The notes under the pieces were generated by a model. It was not told where the DNA came from, made no database searches, and saw nothing but the letters and a program-made list of their open reading frames with translations. From the NCBI GenBank assembly GCA_040754075.1, contig JBFMDH010000038.1, positions 1 through 64,000 on the forward strand: DNA of 64,000 bases. The letters are read 5' to 3'. The DNA is from Acidobacteriota bacterium. GTDB lineage: Bacteria > Acidobacteriota > Blastocatellia > UBA7656. The position numbers were made by a program, and so were the translations under genes. Below are positions 42,205-50,112 of this stretch, in pieces (the first letter of the stretch is position 1; each line of letters starts with the position of its first letter).

Positions 42205-44409
42205 ATGAAATCTCGCATGATTTATTTATTGCTTTTTACGCTTTTTATTTCAACCAACGCTTTATTTATTCAAGCACAGAGTCCGCAAAAAAGTGATGAC
42301 CAGATTATCCTGAGCGCCAGCGAAGTTGTCCTTGACGTTGTGGTACGCGATAAAAAAGGGCGCATCGTTAAGGATTTAAAGCCAACGGATTTTGAAATTC
42401 TTGAAGACGAAGTTAAGCAGGAGGTCACTTCATTTCGTCTGGTTTCGCGCGATGTGACTGGAGTTACGGAAACCAAAAAAGACGCGCCGACAACCACGAC
42501 GACGACGACGCCTGTTACCTCGCGCGAACCGTTTTCAAACATCAGCGTCATTGCCCTGGTATTTGATCGCCTGTCACCCAACGCGCGCGGCTTGGCGCAC
42601 AAAGCGGCAATGAGTTTTGTCAATGAAAGCCTCAAACCCGACGACATGGCAACCGTCTGCGCCATCGACCTTTCATTGAAAATTCTGCAACCCTATACCA
42701 ATGACCCACAGTTGTTACGACAAGGAATCGATAAAGCCGCGTCGCTTGGCACCTCTACGTTCACCGCCGGCGCGGGTCAAGATCGCGGCGATATTCAAGA
42801 CCGCGTAACCAGTCTGCAAAATCAAGCCTCAGTCGCCCAGGGCGGCGCAACCGCCAGCGGACCGGGCGGCGCGGCGGGAGCGAACGCTTCGGGCAATGCG
42901 ATTGGCGCAGCCGTCGTCGAACAGAAACTCGCAGAGATGAATCTTCGCGCCCTTGAAGTATTCGATATGCTCGAACGCGACCAGCAAGGTTACGCTACGA
43001 CCAACGGATTGATGGCGATGGTCAATTCGCTTCGCACCGTGCCGGGGCGCAAATCGATTATCTTCTTTTCCGAAGGCATCGCCATTCCCCCCGCTGTGCA
43101 AGCCCATTTTCGCGCCGTCATCAATGCTGCCAATCGCGCCAACGTCAGCATCTATGCGGTTGACGCGGCAGGTTTGCGCGTACAAAGCACCGATGCCGAA
43201 TCCGCCAAAGAAATTCGCGCCCTCGGTAATCGTCGCGCCAGTCAAACCGCGTCAGGACGCGAAGACACCTCGGGTCGCCCGCTCAGTATGCAGTTGGAGC
43301 GCAACGAAGATTTGCTCAAACTCAACCCGCATAGCGGGCTTACCGACCTTGCCAGTGAAACCGGCGGCATGCTGATTAGCGAAACCAATGATTTAGGTTT
43401 AGGGTTGCGCCGCGTCGATGAAGATATGCGCTCGCATTATGTGCTCTCTTATGTTCCGAAAAATCAGGATTACGATGGCAAGTTCCGCAAAATCGCCGTG
43501 AAGCTGAAACGCTCCGACCTCGAAGTCCAAACCCGCAAAGGTTATTATGCGGTGCGCTCGACAGGCGCTTCGCCGGTGCTTGATTTTGAAGCTCCGGCGC
43601 TTGCGGCAATGAATAGACCCTCGAATGCTTTTCCGCTGCGCGTGATGGGATTCAATTTTCCCGAACCGAAACGCGCCGGACTGGTGCCGGTGTTGATTGA
43701 AGCGCCATCCATTGCTTTCACCTACACACCCAATAAAGATAAGAACACCTACAGCAGCGATTTTTCGATTATTGCGCTGATTAAAGACGCCGACCAACAG
43801 GTGGTCAGCAAATTGAGTCAACATTATTTGCTTGGCGGACCGCTTGATAAAATCGAAGCGGCAAAACTTGGCGAAGTGCTTTTTTATAAAGAGACGCAAC
43901 TCGCGCCCGGTCGTTATACCATCGAAGCCGTCGCTTATGACGCAACCAGTAAAAAAGCCAGCACGCAAACTGCCGAGTTTGAAGTTGCAGGAAGCGATGA
44001 AAATCGCTTGCGTCTGAGCAGCGTGGTGATTTTAAAACGCGCCGAACAAATGCGCGCCGAAGAGAAGAAAATTGCCAATCCGTTTCATTACGGCGAATTG
44101 ATTATTTATCCGAACCTCGGCGAACCCTTAAAAAAAGCGACCACCAAACAGTTGCCGATTTTCTTTAATGTCTATTTGCCGCAAGGCGCAAAAGCGACGC
44201 CCAGGTTGATGATTGAAGTCCTACAGGGCGGCAAAAAACTCGCAGGCGTTGCCGCCCAATTGCCCGCGCCCGATGCCAGCGGACGCATTCAATTCGCCAG
44301 CGCCATCCCGCTCGATAGTTTTCAACCGGGAACTTATCAATTGAAGATTACCGTAAGCGATGAACAAACCAATGTCTCGCGCGCGACCGCTTTCACGGTA
44401 GATAATTAA
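42205..44409 (+). CDS. Exported VWFA-related domain protein, acidobacterial type
   Basis: A 734-residue secreted protein. Signal peptide, then the acidobacterial VWFA-related module: SEVVLDVVVRDKKGRIVKDL, PTDFEILEDEVKQEVTSF, and the von Willebrand A strand VIALVFDRLSPNARG, in which the metal-adhesion site is degenerate (D-R-L-S). A Gly/Ala-rich insert lies at about 205-235 (ATASGPGGAAGANASGNAIG). A later part continues the A-domain (VPGRKSIIFFSEGIA, then HYVLSYVPKNQDYDGKFRKI). The remaining C-terminal half has Ig-like repeats. AAAGGA lies about 9 nt before the ATG. It probably mediates adhesion or assembly at the surface; no enzyme motif is seen. Preceding 274 nt show no gene. Confidence 0.9.
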   Translation: MKSRMIYLLLFTLFISTNALFIQAQSPQKSDDQIILSASEVVLDVVVRDKKGRIVKDLKPTDFEILEDEVKQEVTSFRLVSRDVTGVTETKKDAPTTTTTTTPVTSREPFSNISVIALVFDRLSPNARGLAHKAAMSFVNESLKPDDMATVCAIDLSLKILQPYTNDPQLLRQGIDKAASLGTSTFTAGAGQDRGDIQDRVTSLQNQASVAQGGATASGPGGAAGANASGNAIGAAVVEQKLAEMNLRALEVFDMLERDQQGYATTNGLMAMVNSLRTVPGRKSIIFFSEGIAIPPAVQAHFRAVINAANRANVSIYAVDAAGLRVQSTDAESAKEIRALGNRRASQTASGREDTSGRPLSMQLERNEDLLKLNPHSGLTDLASETGGMLISETNDLGLGLRRVDEDMRSHYVLSYVPKNQDYDGKFRKIAVKLKRSDLEVQTRKGYYAVRSTGASPVLDFEAPALAAMNRPSNAFPLRVMGFNFPEPKRAGLVPVLIEAPSIAFTYTPNKDKNTYSSDFSIIALIKDADQQVVSKLSQHYLLGGPLDKIEAAKLGEVLFYKETQLAPGRYTIEAVAYDATSKKASTQTAEFEVAGSDENRLRLSSVVILKRAEQMRAEEKKIANPFHYGELIIYPNLGEPLKKATTKQLPIFFNVYLPQGAKATPRLMIEVLQGGKKLAGVAAQLPAPDASGRIQFASAIPLDSFQPGTYQLKITVSDEQTNVSRATAFTVDN

Positions 44410-44429
44410 CCGGCAAATCCTAAACCGAC

Positions 44430-44783
44430 TCAGGCGGAAAGCGTTTCATCGGTGGTCGAGACGCTTTCGTTTTTACAGATTTGTTGTATCGGGTCATAGC
44501 CGTTGACGAGATACCAGCGCCCGATGAATTTCAAGACCGCTGACACATGTTTGCATTCATATCGCGGGTCGTCTTTGCCGCGATAGATGAAATCGGCGCA
44601 GGTGCAAACCAATCGTTTGGTGTAAGGGTCTGCGTACAGCACATACGACTCTTTTTTGGATTCCGATTCGGCAATCCATCCGTAAGGTTCGGCTTCTGAA
44701 ACCTGAATTCTCTCGGCTTTGGCAGCGCGCTGTTCAGCAGGCGAAAACCCTTGCGCTTCGCTTGAATGTCTTTTTGAACGCAT
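44430..44783 (-). CDS. SWIM zinc finger protein
   Basis: A 117-residue protein whose core is a SWIM zinc finger: CTCADFIYRGKDDPRYECKHVSAVL, matching CxC...CxH. SWIM domains bind DNA or proteins. The frame stays open to 44867, but the ATG at 44783 gives the basic N-terminus MRSKRHSSEAQG and avoids an unlikely hydrophobic lead; no Shine-Dalgarno decides this. The finger is preceded by a short beta region (YVLYADPYTKRLV). It lies downstream of the deoxysugar operon on the same strand but is probably an independent gene. Function unknown beyond the domain. Confidence 0.78.
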   Translation of the reverse strand: MRSKRHSSEAQGFSPAEQRAAKAERIQVSEAEPYGWIAESESKKESYVLYADPYTKRLVCTCADFIYRGKDDPRYECKHVSAVLKFIGRWYLVNGYDPIQQICKNESVSTTDETLSA

Positions 44784-44902
44784 AACAACTTTCAGAGAAA
44801 TGTAGTTTAGCGGGTGGGGTTTTGCTTCGAGTGCAATAAGTTTAGGTGAAGGCAGCGCCAAAGACAAGCAGAGAAATTTTCAAATTCAATTCATCGCGCG
44901 CA

Positions 44903-45241
44903 TCATTTTTCGAGTTTGAAGATTCTTTCCATCAACAGCCATTTTTCGCCCGCTTTGGCTTCTTTCAAAGGTTTTTGAAACTGCCACATCAACGCTTCCC
45001 ATTCGCGAACATTTGGATTTTCATTATCGGCAGTGGCTTTCGCCTCGAATGAAAAATCATCACGGGTTTCCATAATCATAAACATGCGCGTACCGAGCAG
45101 ATAGATTTCCATATCTTCAATGCCTGCGGATTGGATGCTTGCGGTAATCGCCTCGGGAATCTTTTCGTGATGCTGCCGGTATGTGGCAATCAGTTGCGGG
45201 TCGTCCTGCAAATCCAGAGTTAAACAAAATCGCTTACTCAT
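44903..45241 (-). CDS. L-rhamnose mutarotase family protein (DUF718)
   Basis: A 112-residue mutarotase of the RhaM/DUF718 family, which interconverts the anomers of 6-deoxyhexoses. Characteristic features are RFCLTLDLQDDPQLIATYRQHH, EDMEIYLLGTRMFMIMET with the substrate-contacting tyrosine and methionines, and the ending QKPLKEAKAGEKWLLMERIF. It is the last gene of the leftward group of an altronate-dehydratase-like enzyme, an SDR dehydrogenase and an amidohydrolase, which together form an oxidative 6-deoxyhexose pathway. In such pathways this protein prepares the pyranose for the dehydrogenase; L-fucose or L-rhamnose cannot be told apart here. Confidence 0.85.
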   Translation of the reverse strand: MSKRFCLTLDLQDDPQLIATYRQHHEKIPEAITASIQSAGIEDMEIYLLGTRMFMIMETRDDFSFEAKATADNENPNVREWEALMWQFQKPLKEAKAGEKWLLMERIFKLEK

Positions 45242-45286
45242 AATCGTTTGAATCGGAATCGCCTGGTTACAAACTTAGGTTGTCAT

Positions 45287-46120
45287 TCACACTTGCAAAT
45301 CGTAAAAGCGCGCGGCATTTAATCCCATAATGTTTGCCCGTTGCGATTCGGAAAATTCTTCGAGGTAGTCGGTGATTAAATTTTTCACCTGCTCGTAACT
45401 TGCTGCCACCAGACACACGGGCCAATCCGAGCCGAACATCACGCGCTCGCTGCCGAACGCTTCAAAAATGACATCCAGATAGGGTTTGAAATCTTCGGCT
45501 TGCCAGGTTTGCCAGTCGGCTTCTGTCACCATCCCGGAAACCTTGCAATAGACATTTTCGTGGCGCGCGAGTTCCTGCATCTGTTCGCGCCACGGCGACA
45601 CCATCCGGTCTTTGATAAACGGTTTGGCAAGGTGGTCAACGACGAATTTATGGTCGGGTTTTTGTTCAACAAATTTGATCGCCGCCGAAAGTTGTTTCGG
45701 GTAAATCAAAATGTCGTAGGTGAAGTCAAAATCCTGCAAATAACCCACGCCGCGCAAAAAATCTTCACGGAGTAAAAAATCATCATCGGGTTCCGATTGC
45801 ACAATGTGACGAAACCCGCAGAGCTTTTTAAACTGCGCGAAGTAAGCAAGTTTCAACGGCAAATTCGCGTCACGTAAATCAACCCAACCGACGACGCCTT
45901 TGATGAAATCGTTTTGCTCTGCCAGTTCGAGTAAAAATCGGGTCTCGCGTTCCGACTGGTCTGCCTGCACGGCAATCGAACCGTCAACGCCACTCGCCTG
46001 ATATTCACTCAGTAAATCCGCAGGCAGAAAGTCACGACGCAATACCTCCATCTCATCGGTTATCCAATCGTAACGACGGCGGTCATAACGCCAGAAATGT
46101 TGATGCGAATCTATGATCAT
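45287..46120 (-). CDS. Amidohydrolase family lactonase (L-fuconolactonase-like)
   Basis: A 277-residue TIM-barrel amidohydrolase of the COG3618 group, whose known members open aldonolactones such as L-fuconolactone and L-rhamnonolactone. It starts with the metal motif MIIDSHQHFW. FRHIVQSEP, DHLAKPFIK and VMFGSDWPVC supply the remaining barrel-end metal or catalytic residues. The longer frame to 46225 translates a repeat-like stretch, so the ATG at 46120 is chosen. It lies between the SDR gene upstream and the mutarotase gene downstream, matching the pathway order dehydrogenase, lactonase, dehydratase. Substrate is inferred from the neighbours. Confidence 0.88.
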   Translation of the reverse strand: MIIDSHQHFWRYDRRRYDWITDEMEVLRRDFLPADLLSEYQASGVDGSIAVQADQSERETRFLLELAEQNDFIKGVVGWVDLRDANLPLKLAYFAQFKKLCGFRHIVQSEPDDDFLLREDFLRGVGYLQDFDFTYDILIYPKQLSAAIKFVEQKPDHKFVVDHLAKPFIKDRMVSPWREQMQELARHENVYCKVSGMVTEADWQTWQAEDFKPYLDVIFEAFGSERVMFGSDWPVCLVAASYEQVKNLITDYLEEFSESQRANIMGLNAARFYDLQV

Positions 46121-46150
46121 GGTTATAGCAAATTTGCGTTTGGCTGAAGC

Positions 46151-46188
46151 GCTGTGCTCTCTGGGCTGCCGCTGCGTTCTCTGCGGTG
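46151..46188. repeat. degenerate octad-repeat arm
   Basis: The stretch with GCTGTGCTCTCTGGGC and GCGTTCTCTGCGGTG resembles one arm of the CTCTGTGG family near 40.6 kb. No clear second arm is visible. It lies within the gap between the SDR and lactonase genes. Confidence 0.45.
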
Positions 46189-46247
46189 AAAGAGCATTAA
46201 TATAGTGAACATTCAGGCTTACCAAATCAACCAGCCAACGAGCGAAC

Positions 46248-47027
46248 TCAGCTATTCAATCTGATAAAGCCGCCATCAATCGGATAGTCGGTTCCGGTAA
46301 TGAACGCCGCTTCGTCGGAACATAAAAACAGCGCAAGGTTAGCGACCTCCTGCGGGCGTGCCATGCGACCGATGGGTTGCGTCTGCGATAGCTTGTCGAA
46401 TATCTCCTGCTCTCTGCCCGGATAATTATTTTTCAAATAACCATCAACAAACGGCGTATGCACACGCGCCGGCGATATTGAATTGCAGCGAATGTTGTCT
46501 TTCACATAATCTTTGGCAACCGATAAGGTCATCGCCGCCACTGCGCCTTTGCTCATCGAATAAGCCAGGCGGTCAGCGATGCCTACCCAGGCGGCAACCG
46601 AACTCATATTTAAAATCACCCCGCCGCCAGTTGCCTTCATCTGCGCAATAGAGGCGTGCATACAGTTATAAACGCCTTTGACGTTGACGCGGAAAATGCG
46701 GTCAAAATCGGCTTCGCCGGTGTTTTCAACATTGCCGATGTGAGCGATGCCCGCGTTGTTGACTAAAATATTGATGGGATGTTCGGCAAGGATGGCGTTG
46801 AAAACTTCGTGAACATTCGGTTGATTGGCGACATCACAGAGATGTGCGCGGGCTTGACCACCTTGTGCACGAATTTCATTAACTGCCGTTTCGGCTTGAT
46901 TCAAGTCGAGTTCAAGAATGTGGACGAACGCGCCGTTTGCTGCAAACGTATCGCTAATCGCTCGCCCGATGCCGCTTGCGCCGCCGGTGATGACCGCGAC
47001 TTTATTATCTAATCTGAAATTGCTCAT
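46248..47027 (-). CDS. Short-chain dehydrogenase/reductase
   Basis: A 259-residue classical SDR. The NAD-binding motif is ITGGASGIGRAI, followed by the NNAG block. The catalytic residues are Ser in LNMSSVAAWVG and YxxxK in AYSMSKGAV. The C-terminal TGTDYPIDGGF is usual for the family. Asp in HILELDLNQ at the end of the second strand favours NAD over NADP. With the deoxysugar lactonase and dehydratase genes around it, it is probably an L-fucose dehydrogenase or a 2-keto-3-deoxy-L-fuconate dehydrogenase; the two cannot be separated by sequence reading alone. It begins 11 nt after the upstream dehydratase. Confidence 0.88.
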   Translation of the reverse strand: MSNFRLDNKVAVITGGASGIGRAISDTFAANGAFVHILELDLNQAETAVNEIRAQGGQARAHLCDVANQPNVHEVFNAILAEHPINILVNNAGIAHIGNVENTGEADFDRIFRVNVKGVYNCMHASIAQMKATGGGVILNMSSVAAWVGIADRLAYSMSKGAVAAMTLSVAKDYVKDNIRCNSISPARVHTPFVDGYLKNNYPGREQEIFDKLSQTQPIGRMARPQEVANLALFLCSDEAAFITGTDYPIDGGFIRLNS

Positions 47028-47038
47028 GATTTCTTTGA

Positions 47039-48700
47039 CTACAAAGACACGCCGCGTTTCCAGGGGATGAAATCATTCTGTCCGAGTAGCTGCGCTTTGG
47101 TTTTGATTTCGCCGCTTGCAACCTTGATGACAAATTCCAAAATCTCTTCGCCCATCTGCTCAATGGTTTTTTCACCGGAAATAATCGCGCCGCAATCAAT
47201 ATCGATGATGTCGGACATCCGCTCGGCGAGATTAGAATTGGTTGAAAGCTTGACGACCGGCGCAACCGGATTGCCCATCGGGGTTCCGAGTCCCGTGGTG
47301 AATAACACCAGATTGGCTCCTGCAGCCACTTCTGCGGTAGTTGATTCAACATCGCTTCCCGGCGTACAGAGCAGATTGAGTCCCGCTTCGGTGGCGTATT
47401 CGGGATAATCCAACACCGCAGCGACTGGCGAGGTGCCGCCTTTTTTCGCTGCGCCTGCGGATTTCATTGCATCGGTGATGAGTCCATCGCGGATATTTCC
47501 GGGCGATGGATTCATATCGAAACCCGAACCGACAGCGCGCGCCCGGGCATCGTAATCGCGCATCAGTTGAATGAAACGGTTGGCAACTTCTGCGCGTGTG
47601 CAGCGATTGATTAACGCCTGTTCAACGCCGCAGAGTTCGGGAAATTCCGACAGAATGGTTTTGCCGCCAAGCGCCGCAACCATATCAGAGGTGTGCCCGA
47701 TTGCCGGATTTGCCGAAAGCCCGGAAAAGCCATCCGAGCCGCCGCACTCCAAACCGAGCGTCAGATGCGAAAGCGGCGCAGGCTCGCGAGGTAATTGATT
47801 GGCTGCAATTAAACCGAGAAACGTCTCTTTGATAGCAGCCGACACCATCGCGAATTCCGATTGGCTCTGTTGTTGTTCAAAAACCAGCAAAGGTTTCGCG
47901 AAATGCGGATTGCGTTTGTGCAGCTCTTCGCGAAGCATGGCGACCTGCGCGTGTTGACATCCGAGACTCAGTATCGTTGCCCCTGCGACATTCGGATGAT
48001 GGATATATCCAGCAAATAATCCGCACAGGTTGCGCGCATCTTCGCGAGTGCCGCCGCAACCGCCTTCGTGGATAAGAAATTTCACGCCATCAATATTTTC
48101 AAAGACGCGCTTTTGCTGTGGCGCATAAGCGAACGGTTTAACCGGGAAGTTTTGAATCTCTTCGATGCGGTTGGTTTGATAAAGCCTGACGAGTTCGGCG
48201 ACCTGGCTCTGGTAAATTTCCGGTTGGGCAAATCCGAGTTCTTTTTCAAATGCCTGACGAATGACGCTGACATTGCGGTTTTCGCAAAAGACCATCGGAA
48301 TGACCAACCAGTAATTGCCGGTGCCGACTTGTCCATCCGAGCGGTGATAGCCGAGAAAGGTTCGGTCGCGCCATTTCGTTACATCGGGCGGCGACCACTG
48401 AAAATCAAAAGTCTTTTCGTGAAACTCAGCCGCCTGATGACGGGTGTTTTCGGTAGTGATGGCTTCGCCTTGGCGAATCGGTTTTATCGCTTTACCGACC
48501 AGCACGCCATACATGGTAATCGGTTCGCCGATGTTTAAATCCGCAGTTGCGAATTTATGTTTGGCGGAAATGCTGGTGATTAAATTGACCTGTGTGCCGT
48601 TTAAAGAAACTCCGTAGCCTGCGGGCAAATCGGTCAAGGCGACCAGCACATTATCTTGCGGGTGAATTTTTAAAACAGTTTGTCTGATTGGCACATCCAT
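47039..48700 (-). CDS. UxaA family (altronate/galactarate dehydratase-like) hydro-lyase
   Basis: A 553-residue fusion of the small SAF-type N-terminal domain (IHPQDNVLVALTDLPAG, then ISAKHKFATADLNIGEPI) and the large metal-dependent dehydratase domain (HEGGCGGTREDARN, LGLECGGSDGFSGLSANP). It dehydrates sugar acids to 2-keto-3-deoxy acids. In altronate and galactarate dehydratases these Cys and His residues bind iron. As the first gene of the operon it probably acts on the aldonate made by the dehydrogenase and lactonase, here likely L-fuconate or L-rhamnonate. The ATG at 48700 is preferred to the one at 48727; neither has a clear Shine-Dalgarno. Confidence 0.87.
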   Translation of the reverse strand: MDVPIRQTVLKIHPQDNVLVALTDLPAGYGVSLNGTQVNLITSISAKHKFATADLNIGEPITMYGVLVGKAIKPIRQGEAITTENTRHQAAEFHEKTFDFQWSPPDVTKWRDRTFLGYHRSDGQVGTGNYWLVIPMVFCENRNVSVIRQAFEKELGFAQPEIYQSQVAELVRLYQTNRIEEIQNFPVKPFAYAPQQKRVFENIDGVKFLIHEGGCGGTREDARNLCGLFAGYIHHPNVAGATILSLGCQHAQVAMLREELHKRNPHFAKPLLVFEQQQSQSEFAMVSAAIKETFLGLIAANQLPREPAPLSHLTLGLECGGSDGFSGLSANPAIGHTSDMVAALGGKTILSEFPELCGVEQALINRCTRAEVANRFIQLMRDYDARARAVGSGFDMNPSPGNIRDGLITDAMKSAGAAKKGGTSPVAAVLDYPEYATEAGLNLLCTPGSDVESTTAEVAAGANLVLFTTGLGTPMGNPVAPVVKLSTNSNLAERMSDIIDIDCGAIISGEKTIEQMGEEILEFVIKVASGEIKTKAQLLGQNDFIPWKRGVSL

Positions 48701-48933
48701 GCAGAAATGCAAAATAGCACTTTGCAACAGTCACCACAAATGAAAGTTTTATTCGATAAATAAACCTGATAATTTTGCGGCGAGTGACTATCTGTGCAGT
48801 TTGCGATTGCCATTGCACAGGACTGGTTGAAGAAACCCTCTTTGACCGCGTTTATGAAATACTCTCACAACTAAAATGAAGTGATGAGGCGAAACCTGAA
48901 AAATCTCAAGAGAGTGAGCTATACTCCTTGACC

Positions 48934-50007
48934 ATGAAAATCTCAGACATCCCCAAACAACGACTTCATAACCAACACCTCGCCATCACAAAATTTAAAA
49001 AGCCGGGTGACGTGGTTGCCTGGCTTGGCGCGGTGCAGGCGCAGGATTTTCCCGGCTCATTATGGGCAATCGGTCTGCGTACACAAAATGCCCTTGAAGC
49101 CGATATTCACAAAGCGATTGCTGAGCGAAGTATCGTGCGCACCTGGCCGATGCGCGGCACCTTGCATTTTGTCGCGGCAACCGATGCCCACTGGATGCTC
49201 AAACTTTTAGCTTCGCGGGTGATTGCCGGTATCAAAAGGCGAAGCCAACAGATGGAACTCACAGAAGCTGACATTATCCGCAGTGAAAAAATACTGGTTC
49301 GCGCGCTTGAAGGCGGCAACCAACTGACACGCGGCGCGATGTATAAGCTTTTAGAAAACGCCGGGATTTCAACGACCAACAGTCGCGGGTTGCATATTCT
49401 TGGAAGACTTGCGCATGAACGACTCATCTGTTTCGGCGCACGCGAAGGCAAGCAACCGACCTTTGTTTTGCTCGATGAATGGGTTCCCGCGCCAAAGCAT
49501 TTAGAACGCGATGAAGCGTTAGCAGAACTCGCGCGGCGTTATTTCACCAGTCACGCGCCCGCAACCTTGCAGGATTTTGTCTGGTGGTCTGGACTAACGA
49601 TGACCGATGCGCGAACGGCGATTGATTTGGCGAAAGCTTTTCTGGTGCAGGAAAACCTTGCTGACGTGACCTATTGGATGCCTTCGTCTATGCCTTCCGC
49701 AAAGCTTGAAAAATCCATAGCCTTTTTGTTGCCGCCGTTTGATGAATACACGGTTGCTTATAAAGACCGCAGCGCCGTGCTCGACCCGATGTATGCAAAT
49801 TTCTTACATAACGGCAACGGCATCTTCAGCCCCATCATTGTGATTAACGGGCAAGTGGTCGGTATTTGGAAGCGCACAGTGAAAAAAGAGAAACTGATTA
49901 TTCAATCCACGCCGTTCACAAAATTCAGCAAAGCGCAAACTCGCAGCATTCGCGATGCCGCAAATCGTTATGGCGAATTTATAAAAATGCCGGTTGTTGT
50001 AGATTGA
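48934..50007 (+). CDS. Winged-helix DNA-binding protein (HTH_42, YcaQ/AlkX-like)
   Basis: A 357-residue protein of the HTH_42 family. The N-terminal hallmark is LHNQHLAITKFKKPGDVVAWLGAVQAQDFPGSLWAIGLR, then RSIVRTWPMRGTLHFVA. The family includes AlkX/YcaQ, DNA glycosylases that unhook interstrand crosslinks, and many uncharacterised members. The C-terminal part (LLPPFDEYTVAYKDRSAVL) matches the family. The ATG at 48934 is chosen over a TTG two codons earlier; no good Shine-Dalgarno. It stands alone, convergent with the Oar-like gene. A repair function is possible but catalytic residues were not verified. Confidence 0.82.
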   Translation: MKISDIPKQRLHNQHLAITKFKKPGDVVAWLGAVQAQDFPGSLWAIGLRTQNALEADIHKAIAERSIVRTWPMRGTLHFVAATDAHWMLKLLASRVIAGIKRRSQQMELTEADIIRSEKILVRALEGGNQLTRGAMYKLLENAGISTTNSRGLHILGRLAHERLICFGAREGKQPTFVLLDEWVPAPKHLERDEALAELARRYFTSHAPATLQDFVWWSGLTMTDARTAIDLAKAFLVQENLADVTYWMPSSMPSAKLEKSIAFLLPPFDEYTVAYKDRSAVLDPMYANFLHNGNGIFSPIIVINGQVVGIWKRTVKKEKLIIQSTPFTKFSKAQTRSIRDAANRYGEFIKMPVVVD

Positions 50008-50054
50008 TTGTAGGGCTTATCCCTGCATTGACCTGAATCGCCTTTTGCCAAAAT

Positions 50055-50089
50055 AAAAATCGGGTGAGATTTGTCCCACCCGATTTTTT
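50055..50089. terminator. bidirectional intrinsic terminator
   Basis: AAAAATCGGGTG (50055-50066) and CACCCGATTTTT (50077-50088) form a perfect 12-bp stem with a 10-nt loop and a T-run on each strand. It ends both the winged-helix gene and the Oar-like gene. Confidence 0.9.
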
Positions 50090-50112
50090 AATTCACCGAT
50101 GCTGATGCAACC

